Of a DNA stretch of 64,000 bases, positions 21,706 to 34,750 are shown piece by piece. The stretch lies in NCBI GenBank assembly GCA_028551475.1, contig CM052362.1, positions 3,914,166 to 3,978,165 of the forward strand, given 5' to 3'. Position 1 is the first letter of the stretch. Every line of letters begins with the position of its first letter. The position numbers were made by a program, and so were the translations under genes. The notes under the pieces are model-generated. The model was not told the DNA's origin, searched no databases, and saw only the letters and a list, made by a program, of their open reading frames with translations. This DNA comes from Casuarina equisetifolia (lineage: Eukaryota; Streptophyta; Magnoliopsida; Fagales; Casuarinaceae).

Positions 21706-24700
21706 GATGCATTCAGTGGGATCAAATAAGGTGAAAAGGATGTTTTTGAGTATTTCAATTGGCTTAAAGAATTATAGGATGAATATAGCACACTAATGGA
21801 GCTCCAATCTCCATTAATGGCCACCATAGAGCCTTGGAAACGCCACGAGGAACAAATGAAGGAACTTATTTTGATGATGCAACCACTTCCTAACATCAAG
21901 AAGACTTTATCCCTTATCAACAAAGTTGAATATCATAGAGGACTTGCGAGGAAGATGATGGATCCAGGGATCTTTGTAGCAAAAACAATTGTTAATGCCA
22001 CTAGTTGAGGGCTTCTTCCAAAAGTTATTACTACCACTTTTGCGCAACTAGCTATTATTGGTTCTTCCATTAATAATGACATATTTTCTAGCATGAAAAT
22101 TGGCCAAAATGACGTGTCATCTAGGAAATTGAAAAAATGTAATTACTATGGAAGAAAAGGACACACAAAGGAATATTGCTATAAAATTACTAGTCCCCAA
22201 TGTGAGCATTGCAAGAACCATGGACATGAACATAAAGATTGTTACAAGCTTCATGGTTTTCCCCCAGGACACAAAAATTACAAAGGTAATTTCAGTGCAA
22301 ATCTAGTTATGCTAAGCCTTGAGCATGTGTACATTGCCACGAATAATTATTAGCGATTCATGAATTTTCTTAAGGCAGATTTACATGAGAAGGCCTAAGC
22401 ACACATGGCAGGTTTACCTAATTTTCTCAATCATTGTTGGATCATTAATGGTGGTGCTATAACTGCTTATTATAAATATTTACAATAGCTTATTTCATTT
22501 GCATCCCATCTTAGGTCTATAAAATTTTCTAGTGGTGATAATGCATTAGTGACACATACTAGTGACATTACTTTCTTTAAACACTTAAAATTGCATGCCA
22601 TATTTTACTACCCTAATTTCTAGTTTAACTTACTTTTAACATCTAAATTTTTCCTTGAAAATAATTGTCTAGTTCTATTTTACCATGAATTATGTATTTT
22701 TTAGGACTTTTCAACGAGTGAAGTCAAAAGACTCGATAAAATGAAAAATGAGCTTTATTGTTTTGTTACACATCAAAGGGCAAGTTAGTCAACCAATCAA
22801 CCCCACATGGCTACAATTTTGTATACTCTTCATTAGCATGTAATTTTTCAAATGTTGAACTTTGGTATTGTTGACTTGGACATATGTCCACTACTAAATT
22901 TAAATTTCTCAATGATTTTCAATCTTTAAATTTTTCTTAAAATATGCATTGTGATATTGTTCCTTAAGAAACAAACCTGCAATCCTTTTCCTCTACATGA
23001 TACCAACACACAACAAATTTTTGATTTAATTCATGTTGATGTTTGAAGGCCATATCACACCCTTACATATAATGGTGCTCATTATTTTCTTACCATTGTT
23101 AATGACTTTTCTCAAGAAATATGAACATTTCTTATAAAAGCCAAAACTGAGACTTTTCCCTATTTAGATAATTTTTTTTAACCTAACACAAAACTAATTT
23201 AGTGTGATGGTCAAACATGTTTAAACTAACAATGCTTTAGATTCTTTCAACCATGCACTAATACCTTATTTTCTTCTTAAGAAATTTTGCGTGAAAACTC
23301 TTATGTTCACACACCTTAACAAAATGTTATAGTTGAACACAAATATCATCACATCTTAAATGTGGCACAGGCCCTCAAATTCTAAAATAATGTGCCCATA
23401 AAATTTTGGGGTGAGTGTGTACTCACTACTATTTACTTTATTAATAGGATGCAATCTTCTGTCCTACTTGGCAACACCCTTTTTGAAAAGTTGTTTAGTA
23501 AACCCCCTTCTATTATTGTGCATTGTGATAAGTTTGCCCCTTAAGTAAGTCCTAATATTTTTATGGGATATCTGCATGGACAAAAAGGTTATCATTTATA
23601 TGATGTTAAGAATCATTATTTGTTTACGAGTCAAGATGTATGTTTTCATAAGGATGTCTTTCCTTTTACTCAAATGAAGCCTAATTCTCATTTTTCATTA
23701 TAGAATCCTTTGTTGGCACACTCTAATGAAGATCCTCCACTGGAATTCATCCCTTCACCCATTCTATTAATGCCTTCATGTCTCCTTTTGTGCCTCTTAA
23801 GTTAACCATTATGCCACTTGAAATGCCCTTACCTCCACCATCTTTTCCACATTTGGATTCTCCTATTCCTCTACCACCATCTGTTAACCTATATGATGTT
23901 TTTCTAATGATGAATCAAAAACCACCATTGCTCTTAATAAAACTTATGTATCTTTTCCCCACTAATCTAGTTATACTATCCTTTACTTGGACTAAAAATT
24001 ATATTTGCCTAACCTTTGTTGTTATGAAGAGTAACCCTTCTCTATATCCCATTTTTGCCCACCTCTCCTATGCGCATTTGTCTACATTTATCCAACACTT
24101 AATTACTTCCATTTCTACTAACACTAAACCTATCTATCATTATAAAGCAATCAAAGATTTTCATTGGAAGGATGCCATCAATCGGGAGTTACAAGCCTTG
24201 GAGGCCAATGACACTTAGGAGGTCGTTAAAATACCAAAAGGTTGGAAACCCATTGGGTGCAAATGGGTATATTGGTTTAAGTATCATGCCAATAGGATTA
24301 TTGAACGGTACAAAGCTCGCTTAGTTGCCAAAGAGTTTGGTTAGAAGGAGGGCATTGATTTCCATGAGACATTGCTACAAATTACTATGTAGAGTGCCTT
24401 GTCTTTAGCAACACAACGCGATTGGATAAGTCATCAAATGGATGTCCATAATGCCTTTTTACAAGGTGATCTTAATGAAGAAGTTTACATGCACCTTCCA
24501 CCCAGGACTCTAAATGTGATGGGGAATCAAGTTTGCAAGCTTTGGAAATTTTTTTATGATCTCAAACAAGCTTCTTAATAGCAATGACATCCATTTGAGA
24601 CAACGTAAATATATGTTGGAATTAATTAATGACTTGGGTTTCCTTGGGGCAAAACCAGTTGGCAATCCCATGAATACCTTAATGACTTTAACCACTCTTC

Positions 24701-25434
24701 AATATAATTGTGGCATTCTTGTCCTTTAGGATGATGATCCACCACTTAAAGACATCCTAATAAAGCAACAACTCATTAGTTAACTCATTTATCTTAATGT
24801 CACAAGGCTGATATCTCTTACTTTATGCACTATTAAGTTAGTTTCTACATGCCCCTAAAATATCTCATTGGGAAGCTGTCATTCATTTGGTTTGTTATTT
24901 GAAGAGTTATCTAGTTTTGGGTCTTTTTATTCCTTCCTCAAGGGGTTTTCATATGCATGTTTATTATGATTCTAATTATACTACATGTAAGATGGGTAGG
25001 AAGTTTGTCATTGGGTTCTATGTTTTTCTTGGTAATTCTTTGTTCTCTTGGATAGTAAAAAACAAGTGGTTGTCTCCAAATCTTCCTCTAAAGCAAAATA
25101 TCGTGCCATAGCCACTAACACTTGTGAGATCATGTGGTTACTAGGCTTACTTCATGACCTTGGCATCACCGTCCCTCAATATGTCCTTTTGCTTTGTGAC
25201 AACAAGGTTGCTTTGGAGCTTGCTACTAATCCCATTGTTCATCAACACACCAAACATATTGATGTCAATTGTCACTTTATTCATAAGAAGATTTGCCATA
25301 AAATAATCAAAACTACACATATTAGCTTCAAGGATCAACCAACAACTGTCTTCACCAAAGCCTTGGGAACTCACCAACATTGTTTTTTATTGCGCAAGCT
25401 TGGTATGCTTGACTTTTATCGCCCACTAACATGA
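21700..25434 (+). pseudogene. Copia gag-pol relic with many stops
   Basis: Gag remains at about 21700-22353 and ends with a zinc knuckle (CNYYGRKGHTKEYCYK) and CYKLHGFPPGHK. Integrase remains at about 22860-23640 (YFLTIVNDFS). RT remains at about 24150-24560 (WKPIGCKW, RYKARLVAKEFG, QMDVHNAFLQGDLNEEVYM), then the middle of RT is deleted. RNase H remains at about 24890-25434 (SKSSSKAKYRAIA, CDNKVALELA, HTKHIDVNCHFI). Numerous stops and the RT deletion make it non-autonomous. Confidence 0.85.
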
Positions 25435-25446
25435 AGGGGGGGGGGG

Positions 25447-25765
25447 TATTGGGATATTCACCAACACATAAGGCAATACACTTGCATATTGCCTTTTTTC
25501 TTTCTTTTTTTTTTCCCTTCTCTATACATTGGTGTAATTCTTTCCTTTTTTGTCAATATTTGTAAGAGGCTGTTTCTAGGGTTGCCTTGTATTAGCTTTA
25601 CTCTTATTTATATATAACCTCTTAAGTTAGAATGTTTATTATTGTAGTCACATATGAAAGTTCACTTTTTCTATGACTTTGTCTTCTCTTGTAATTAGTT
25701 TTGGTTTTGCTTAATCAATAAACAAGTTTTTCTTCCAAATATACAAAAGTTTATGAAATTCTTCA
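25447..25765 (+). repeat. 3' LTR of the Copia element
   Basis: Slightly longer than the 5' LTR because of an expanded T-rich tract near 25497-25520. Visible differences between the two LTRs indicate an old insertion. Confidence 0.85.
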
Positions 25766-25770
25766 ATTAC

Positions 25771-26612
25771 AAAAGCAATTTCTTCATTGAAGTACTAAAA
25801 GTTCTTTTGAAATAGATTAATGAAAAAAGGATTATGAAGTTAAGTTTATAACTTTAGCAGTAACACATCATTGAAAGAAAAAAAAAGTTAAACGACTAAG
25901 AAGGTATTACCTTCAATTTGATATGTACATAAGATTTCTATTGGTCAAGTTAATAGGAAAAAGAACATCAAAATGCATATCGTACTATTTAGGCTTTTAA
26001 GCATAACACCAAATACCAATAGAAAAGGATGGGATCACATGGTAGGCTTTAGGCATCTTAATAAACTCTAAAACTCATAGTTCCTGTAAAAAATGGGGAA
26101 TCTATCCTTTTCTTAAACTTTCTTTTTTCTTACAAAAAAAAAAAAAGTTTCTAACTTTGAGAAGCATTTACTTAAGCGAAAGTCATTTTTTTTCTCCTTG
26201 TACTGTGTAGACCAAAGGGTTATTAGTGTTTTATTTTTTGGATGTTATATGGAGCTCAAATATTATTATATATTTTTTTGTAAAAATTATGTATCCTTAG
26301 TGTTGCTTGACCCATTTTGGATAAGGTCAAAGCTAGTTTCATAATTTTTGTAAATTAAAATAATATTTTCAAACAAATTATTTGGAAATTAGGAGGTGAT
26401 AATTTGATATACATGACAAACAGAGAGGATGAGATGGAAGATCCAAGGGGGCAGAATCGAATGCGGTAGTCTCATCTGACGGTTGTGGTCGATCTCAGCA
26501 TTGATCGTGCGGCCAGGATCACGTCGATTGTGTATTAAGTAAACTTGCGCAGCGTTGGAGAGTCACGCGCACGACACTGAAACACAGAGGCCCAGAGAAA
26601 GCAGCAGCGTCT
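25771..26612. repeat. AT-rich copied segment continuing into the Arg-rich gene's upstream region
   Basis: It continues the host segment interrupted at 20233 and matches 4540-5338. The final ~200 bp ('gtgcggccaggatcac', 'cgcgcacgacactgaaacacagaggccc') are GC-richer and immediately precede the ATG, so they are probably the promoter and 5' UTR of the gene at 26613. Confidence 0.6.
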
Positions 26613-29600
26613 ATGTCTCGCCGGGAGGGCCGCGATTCCGACTCCAGACGCCACCGTTCCCGGTTCGATAGAGAACCCAGGTGCTCAGTCACTCTCTCGT
26701 CCACTATTCCTGTCGAAGATGCAACCTTTTTTCCTTCTTCTTTTGTGTATTGGTGGAATTAGTGAAATGAAATTTCCGGCAATTTTTTTTATGTTTGATT
26801 CTCGAGTTATAATGTTGGATAAGACAACCCATTTGGGTCTTTTCTTTTGAAATGAGAGATTTTAAGGGAAAAGGTCTTTTCCTGAGAAAATTAGACCGAA
26901 TTACTTTAGGTATGTATATTTTTAGCCATGAACCTCATTTGATGTTATCTTTATGAAGACTTTTTTTGTTATTTTTTCTTTGATTAGTTGAAATTGTTTT
27001 GCCAGGATGTTTCTGGCAGAAGAAATAGCAACTTGTCATATCTGTCTATTGGGCATACAACCTTTCTCAGTTTCTTTTCTTTTTTCTTCGTTATTTTTTA
27101 GTTAGCCTGTTAGTTTCTTCTCGTCCCTCTGAGGAAGCAGGCATTTGAACTAAACGTTGCTACTAACCGCTCAATCCATAATCTAACTTGTGTTCTACAA
27201 TTATGTAGAACCTCAACTTTCAGATTTAGAGAGTGTGTGTATTCATCTTTCTCTTTGTTTAAGTTGTAGATTATGAAGCACATAGATAGCTTGTCCCAGT
27301 TGAGTGTGGCTTCTTTTCTTGAAATGTGTTGCTTATGTTATTTGTTTGATTCTACTAGTCCTAAAAGGTCTAGGAGGGATAGCAAACCAGAAACCGAGAG
27401 AGTACCCATCAATGCTGATTTGGATGTTGGGGGCCACACAGACCAGGACCAAAAGCATCGTCGTCGGCTAAAAGATGCCTTACCGCTAGGGGCTCCATCA
27501 GCACGTGATTCTAAGCCAGAAAATGGGTCTGCAAGCAAAGAACCTGACAAGAAACCCAATGAAAATCGAGAAGGACCAAAACATTCGTCAAATCCAACTG
27601 AAGTTCCTCGGTCTCAAACTTATTTTCAGGTTTTGATAATGATTTTTCAAACTACGGCCCTTTCAGTTATTCTGAAATGTGCTGATAACATATCTTGCAA
27701 ACATTGTCCCTATCTTGCATAACTGTTAATTTTCTGATCCATTTTATCTTTTTGGGTACTTTGATTTATACATGTGATTCTGCAAAAGCACCTTGTAAGC
27801 TACCAATCGCTGCAGATAATGCAGCTTCACAATAAAAACAGTTTACTAATAAACTATAGGTGCGTATAGTTCATGGATGTGATATATTGGGACCTTTTTA
27901 GTGCAACAGTCACCTGACATTATGCTGCTAATAGATTTGGGTAGGTGATGTCAATCCGTCCTCCATGCTTAGTATCAATGTAGCCATTGTAAAAAAGTGG
28001 TTGTGAGACTAATAAGTTGTCGATTTCCTTATATCTCTAAGTTTGCTTTCCATAAGCTCATATAGTGGATGCTCAGATTGCAATGGTAGATAAGCAGTAA
28101 AAGTTATCTTAGCTTGTGAACCAAAATGAGATAAATTGAGAAAACCAGCAGTTTGGAATAACAGCGGAAAGGAGTTAATCTATTTCTTTTTGTGACTATT
28201 ATGATTTTCAACTAAATGGACGCTGTTTAGGTTGAATGGATTGCTCCAATTGAGGAAACCAATGAAATGTGCATGCTACATTCACACATTCACACCCTGG
28301 GATAGCATATAACTGGAGTACTCATCTTAACGCATCTCTCTATGCATGCAGCCTGTAAAATGTCCTGAACTACATTTTCAGGATGGCTTAGAAAATTTGT
28401 TCCCAACTACAGATGATCGTTTGACAAAGAAGCAGATTTCTGTTGAGTTTGATTGCTTGGTTGTTATTCAGTGTATGCAAACCCTTTTTCTGTGCTGATA
28501 TAGCGGGATTCTTGTTCAGCTCAATGCCTTCAAGTGCCTCCGTGTGTATAACAATCTTAGGCTTGCCTGTGAATGTCTTATGACAGCATGATGAACGTGG
28601 TAATGCCTCACGAGTTGGTCGAAGCATTGGTCAAAGAGCTACTGGTGGTGAGTTTTTATTCCTATATATCTTCAACGCCGTATCTGAAGGCCCTTCCTCA
28701 AATTTTTGGGCTTTTCCCCTTTATATGGGGTGCATCTGCTTTTCTTCGTCCATATCGTATAACTACCATGTTCAAATGAATAATACATGTAAGAAATTCA
28801 TTAATTATTTTTATTCATATCTGTACATGAAAATTAGTTCTGGTATGGTCACTTTTTTGAGTATTGAAGTTGTCCGTTGTATCATACTGATATTTCCCTG
28901 ATATAAAATATAATGCTTAATAGGGCATCTGGAATACTTAAAAGAGTATGAACATCATTATGAATGTGTGTCTGCATACGTGTGACGTGGAAAAAGAACA
29001 TGCTGATTTGTTCTATATTTTTCCCACAGACTGCATTTGTCTTGTCATTGATTTTTAAAGTTTATTGTGTCTTTTAAGTACTGTCTGATCTTTAAAGGTT
29101 ATTGTTTTTCATGAGACTTATCTGGAGATAAGGCAGACTACTCATATCGTCAATGTTTCATAGAAAAAAAGAAAAGTGGCTTCCCTGATCTCCGTTCTTG
29201 ATATTTCGGAGTAAGAGGATTTAAACTAACCAGTCAGTTGCTTTAATTAGAACATTTAACAGCTTACTTAGTTGACTTTCAATGTTCAAACATATTATTT
29301 CACCACTGGTGTGCCGTGTGCCATATTGCAATTGTTGGGTTTATGGATATGGTAAAGACATATATATCTTTGCTGTCAATGTTTCCATGTTAGGCTTCAT
29401 TAGTTTGGTATTTGTTTAAATGATTGTTTATATGTTTAGTTACATTATCTGGCTATTTATCCACTTGTTAATCTATGGAGTTCTCTCTTTGGATTTTTCA
29501 AGTGGACTGAATCCCAAAAATTGATTCAATCTAACTTTGTTTTCTTGAGAACAGTGTGTAGTTAGCCCAAAGATAAGATAGGACTAATATTTCTGAACTA

Positions 29601-30501
29601 TCATAAAGCTAAAACACTATATCATATACGATAATATCTATGAACCAAAAACGCTTGAAAAATCCAAACTGAACTGACCCTAGATTGATACTTTACTCTT
29701 GTACAATTGTAATCAAAGTGGGAATTGGACCAAATTTAATCAATTAGGAAGCTCATTGTGATCAAGCATTATTGCTCTTGACAACTTGAAGTTCGAATTC
29801 AACCTCCTTTAATTTTGCTTCTATCGCCTTCATGGCATCATGAAATAAATTCCTCTGCTACTGATCCTTGAGAGATTAAACACTTTTTTTTAAAAGATTG
29901 TTGGCGTTGTTTTTTCTTTCTTTTGCTTTAAAGAGCGCGGATGGAGGGATTCAAAAGATCATCATGACGAAAGATCAGCAAGAAGATCTTATAATACACA
30001 CCGAAGAGATGAGAAATTTCAAGCTAAGCAGGCTGATAACAGTGTCTGGCGCCATGATCGTTTCCTCGAAAAGGATGATCCAGCTCCACCTGCCAGAAAA
30101 AGACCAGCATTTCAGGAGAAGAAGGTTCCAGTGAAGTCTGAAATGACGATAAAGCAGAAGCAGAGACGGTGAAGTCAAGCCATACCAACCCCACTGGAGA
30201 AGGAAGTGAGAGAAGGGATGAGAGAGGCCGCAACCCCCACCACTTTGACAGAACTGAGAAGCCATCAGTTGGAAACAGATTGCCATTAAAGAGGGGAGAA
30301 GCACATAGGGACGATTTTCTGTCCAGGGAAAGGTATAATGGAGGTGGAAGCTTCCGGGGAAGAGATAGAAGCAATGGAAGACAATCTGGTGGGGCTCGAA
30401 TTGAGAAATGGAAACATGATATGTATAACCCCAGTGGAAGTCCAACCCCAAAGAACGAAGATGATCAAATTGCAAAGCTGGAAGCACTCTTGGCTTCTTA
30501 G
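26613..30501 (+). pseudogene. Arg-rich nuclear-type protein gene, four exons, one-base frameshift in exon 4
   Basis: Exons are 26613-26680, 27359-27629, 28587-28647 and 29934-30501, all with GT/AG borders and compatible phases (2, 0, 1). Exon 1 encodes MSRREGRDSDSRRHRSRF, exon 2 SPKRSRRD then a charged stretch with HTDQDQKHRRRL, exon 3 HDERGNASRVGRS, and exon 4 a W-rich charged region (RGWRDSKDHHDER), an RGRD/NGR Gly-Arg region and a C-terminal KNEDDQIAKLEALLAS. A base appears missing at about 30141-30143 (tctgaaatgacg): the frame runs to TGA at 30170-30172 (212 codons), whereas adding one base gives an exact 969-nt frame of 322 residues. I know no firm function; composition suggests a nuclear or RNA-associated protein. 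It could be a pseudogene, a truncating allele or an assembly error. Confidence 0.75.
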
Positions 30502-31737
30502 TAGTCAGGTTTTGATCTGCATATGCCTTGTCCAATTGGTTTGTCAGGGTTTGAGTCCACTCGATCAAATGCTTTAGCTTATTTTAAGACATTTCGGGAG
30601 CAGGTTGGGGTTTTGTTTCTTTCCATGAGTGTTACTGTTTGAGCCACCTACCTAATTCAGTCTCCATTTTCTCGAAACCCTTCACTGTTGATTCAAAAAC
30701 CTGGTTTTTGTAAATGAAGGCCGAGCAGAACATTGCAATCTACGTTAATTTGCCTCCATCTGAGTTTTTTGTTGATTTGAAATTGGTAGGTAGTAGGGCT
30801 CTAGATTGTAGAAGTTGTTAAAATACAAAGGGAATCATTCACAACCAAAACTGAAAGAAATTTTCCGTCTGTTTTCCCGGGAAATTAATTGTCGTGTTCT
30901 TTCCTTTAATACTAAAAGCCCTTAGAATCGATTTACAAGATTATGCAGAAAACAGAATTCTTAAGAATCCTAATGCAAGAAAAGATGAAATTGGGATGCT
31001 GTGAATTCTAGAGTTTGTTCTGTGAAAACCCAATATTGAGAAGCCACGAAGCCCAATAGAAGTTACTAGGAAACCGTTCAAGGGTCCAGCCAGAGAGTTA
31101 ATTCTTGAACCATTTTGATTTAATCGACAAGCCTGCCCGCAAACGGAATGGAACCACCAATATCATTTAAAGCATGGTGGTTTCACAATGGTACTTAATT
31201 CCATCTGTTGTGACTATGGCCGCTAATTTCAGTCTGTTTTCAAGCCTATCACCAAGAAGAAAATAGAGAGATTAAACAGAGAAACTAATAAAAAGAATAT
31301 AAGAAAATTGCAGATATGGCGGAGGATATTCGAGTAGCTTATTTGTTAGCATGATAATCTGCATGACCATAATTTTGTATGCATGAACATACAAGTAATG
31401 TGTTACGGTTTTGGGTATCATCAGACTGAACCAATTGAAATAAGAAAGATTTGGATAATCTGGGATCCTTCTTAGTATATTTTACATGAAGAACATAGAC
31501 AGAAGGAAAAAGGAAGAAACAAGTACATTTGCACCTGGAGAACTAACTATAGTCTAAACCGCAGTAAAATGAAAGCCTTACACAGTGGTTACAGAACACA
31601 TTAGTTCACTTACTACTGTAAAATCTAGACCTAAGTGGGAGGGAATGTAAAATAATGACGTTTTAAATTGAATAATGGAGATCATAATTTTTGATTGAGA
31701 AGAAATCTCTCTCACCTCCAATGATTTTTTAGCCACG
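30502..31737. other. Intergenic: 3' flanks of two convergent genes
   Basis: It contains the 3' side of the plus-strand Arg-rich gene and of the minus-strand radical SAM gene. No other coding frame, RNA gene or repeat was recognised. Confidence 0.5.
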
Positions 31738-34405
31738 TCAAAGATGAAGATCTTCTATGTCAGTTAAGAGACCTGATTTCTCAGGGTTAACCACCAGCTG
31801 ACCGCACGCACCACTTATATCCTGACCCATTTGCTTACGGATTGTTGTCCTGATGTTATAGGTACCTCTAAGAATTTTCTGAAATCTTGATACACTCTGG
31901 TCGCTACTGGTTCTGAATTGACTCAAACTACCAATGGGGTTGAAAGGTATTAAGTTCACAACCTGCAAAACAAAAGCACTGTCATCTCTGTCAAAGACAA
32001 TTGACTGCTAAGAGCATACAATGTCACACAATCGATATTTGTATCAATGATGATATTCATTACTTGCCCATTAAATCTGTCGACCACTAATTACATGAAT
32101 GGCCAAGGTATCCCAAAAATTAGCTTCGGGAAAATTATAAAATGTGCTCTTTGAAGCATTCAAGGCGAAGTATTTCAGAAGCAGGATTGAGCACTGGCGA
32201 ACCAATGAATGCCAGCCACCTACTGACCAATGCCAGGTTAGCATCGGTGTGTACAGGACAAAAACCTTACTCCAAAAAAGAAAATGTTTGAGGTGAAACT
32301 TAAATGAAAAAAAGACCCAATAAATTTTAAGTTAACTTCATTGGAAGAATTGAGCTTTGTAACAATTGGTAAGCAGAGTTTCTGTCCGCTGAAGTTTAGG
32401 TTGAGTCGGTCTAGTGTACCTCGGTGGCTGCATTCTAGGCAAGTATCTCTTTCTTTACTTGTAATCTTAGTTGCACACATAATTTCGGCAATCAGTCAAA
32501 TATTTTAGGTGTCCAACATCCATTATGGTTGTCTGGAGTTCCAAATCTATTCAGCATACTACACAAATACCCAATTAAACAGATTGTGTTCAGAGCATGA
32601 TTAAATCTAAAAATTTGAAGTATGCAGGGCATTGCAATTTAAGAGCTCACCACTTGAAACGTTTCTAGCAACTTGCCAAGCTGGTGGGCGTGCTGCTCTC
32701 CATCATTCACCTCAACAAGCATAATGTACTCAATCAAAATCTTTTGCTGACTGAATATAAGATAAAAGAATGAGATATTCTTGGACTTTGAAAAGGCTTA
32801 ACAAGCCTAAATTCTAGAGATACATATTAGAACAAATTCCTACCTGTTCTTTTGATATTCTTGCAGTGTATCCATTAACTTTTCCAAAGGAAAAGCCCGA
32901 GCTGCAGGCATGATCTGACAACGGATATCCTGAACTGGTGCATGCAGTGAAACTGCTAAGTTCAAGCCAGGCAGATCATTGTGAAGCTTGTTGATAGCAT
33001 GAGTGATCCCAACCTACACAGAATTTAAATGCAAAATCTATTCTAATAAGTTAGACCATCCAGCATTCATCCTCTTATCTTTCTAATAGTCAATGTAAGC
33101 GGATTTGAATGCTTCAGATGATGCTTTGTTCTTCAATGCATAAATCCACTTTTAGAATCTAAAATCTCTGTACTTGACAATTGTAAACAAATGATGAGCA
33201 AGATAAACAACTCCTTGTATCATGGAATTTACCATATAAGCATAAATTTTTTATTTCGATAAAAGGAGGTTTTGGGGCATACGAATTTTTGAACTCAGAA
33301 AGTATGTTCTACGTGGCCAGTAGCCAGTCACTGGTCTACTGGCCCATTGACTAGCTAAGCATAAGTTACTGAGCACACATCAAGATATTCTACCATGTAA
33401 ATTTTCTCTAATCCCAACCATTACTGAACACTGATGGTTTTTGTTGAAGTCCAAAACGATAGTGGGTTTAATGATAGTATTCAAATGAAATGAACCGGCA
33501 GTAGTTTCTTGGGTCTTTTAGCACAATGATTGAAACAAAAGACAATGTGGTTTAAAATTCACGTTTCAAAGCCAGGGTCTACCATAGTTTTTCTTCTAAA
33601 CGACGCAATATGTAGGTGTTAAGTACGTAAAACGCATTACCGTAGAGACCGTAATTCTTTTCGGCGACAACTGAAATGGCGGTCCGGTCATAGCGCGAAT
33701 GGCTTCCACCAGCGCCGTGTAGTTATTCAATGGCTCCCCCATTCCCTAAACCACACAACGAAGCAGAATCACCAAAGAGACGAAGTGCTGCATCAACAAG
33801 AAGAGAAAGAGAAAAGGTTTGTTTACCATGAAAACGACGTTGCGGATCGGCGAGACACGGGAGGCGAGAACCAGCTGCTCGACGATCTCTCCGGCGGTCA
33901 GGTTGGCCTTGAAGCCCATGGACCCCGTGGCGCAGAACTTGCAGCCCATCTTGCACCCGACCTGAGAGGAAACGCAGAGCGTCGACCTCGGCCCGCCGGG
34001 ACGTGGCTTGCCGTTATACTTCCCCAACCGCGTGTCGTACCTCATGATCACGGCCTCCACAAGCGCCCCACTCTGAACCAAACCAGAGCAATCAGAGCCA
34101 GAATCAGATTCCTTTCTTGTGAACATAAAACGAGAAAAATTGCAAACCTGAAGTCTGATCAGGAGCTTGGAGGTGAGGAGGTCGGAGGAGTTGAGGAGGG
34201 AGTGCACGGAGGAGGTCAGGGGTTTGAATTTGGAGCGGAGGAGAGCGTAGGCGGCGGCGGGTAGCGATGGGATTTGGTCCCATTCCATAGTAGTTTCACT
34301 GTCGGCGGCGATAACGTGCTTCCATATGAGGGGCACGAAGCTAGGGTTTATGCCCGCCTTCTCGAATTCTCCTCTGATTTCCTTAGCGTCGAACACTGAT
34401 TTCAT
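31738..34405 (-). CDS. RlmN/Cfr-family radical SAM protein (putative rRNA/tRNA adenine C2-methyltransferase), six exons
   Basis: Exons, in gene order: 34405-34148, 34072-33827, 33745-33641, 33013-32844, 32750-32651 and 31962-31738. All borders are GT/AG and the sum is 1104 nt (367 aa). The start is the ATG at 34405, since the frame upstream has no ATG; a CGT microsatellite lies just 5' (34407-34423). The radical SAM motif C-x3-C-x2-C is at residues 126, 130 and 133, preceded by [19 protein letters not shown] follows in exon 3, and ISGACGQL near residue 346 carries the cysteine methylated during RlmN catalysis. Length and spacing match bacterial RlmN (384 aa). Known family members methylate A2503 of 23S rRNA and A37 of some tRNAs. 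No long transit peptide is evident, so location (cytosol or organelle) is uncertain. Resembles Arabidopsis At3g19630 from memory. Confidence 0.92.
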
Positions 34406-34750
34406 CGTCGTCGTCGTCGTCGTCTTCCCCAGCTTCGGCGCCGGGGACTTTGTTCGCTTCAAAGTCGATTAAAAGGAGACGTGGTTGCAAATTACAGTTA
34501 AACGACGTCGTCCTTTTTGTTTTAATTGAAAATTCATCCTTTAGAGGTTTGACTTTTCTTTTCTTTTTGGTGATTGGATGGAAGGAAAATCTTTGCAAAG
34601 AATATTCTAAAAACAATTTCCATAATCACATATACAATTTCTATTACAAATCTTCAACAATCAGAATTAAAACACAGCACTACAATGGATTGAGAGCCAC
34701 CACTTCGATGGACAGATCCAAAGAAAGAAAGAACGGACTACAAATGTTGT

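Larger units (their letters stand above)
20234..25765 (+). mobile_element. Ty1/Copia retrotransposon, complete but decayed
   Basis: Two LTRs (20234-20534 and 25447-25765) begin TATTGGGATATTCACC and end TTCTTCA/G. A primer-binding site (TGGTATTGAGAGCC) follows the first at 20535 and a G-run polypurine tract lies before the second at about 25434-25446. Flanks ataac (20229-20233) and attac (25766-25770) form a 5-bp target duplication with one change. The host segment resumes at 25771 and matches 4540 onward, confirming insertion into an AT-rich repeat copy. Order gag, integrase, RT, RNase H is that of Copia. Confidence 0.9.

Noticed and set aside
29780-29815. 'gttcgaattcaacc' as a tRNA T-arm
   Set aside because: No matching acceptor stem or anticodon arm at the required distance.
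29975-30568. 197-codon minus-strand frame
   Set aside because: Antisense to exon 4 of the Arg-rich gene, whose frame has coherent splice phases and composition.
33785-34264. 159-codon plus-strand frame
   Set aside because: Antisense to exons 1-2 of the radical SAM gene, which carries the catalytic motifs.
34406-34462. Upstream extension of the radical SAM protein to 34462
   Set aside because: It would begin at TTG, and the extra stretch is a Thr run encoded by a CGT microsatellite, so ATG 34405 is preferred.
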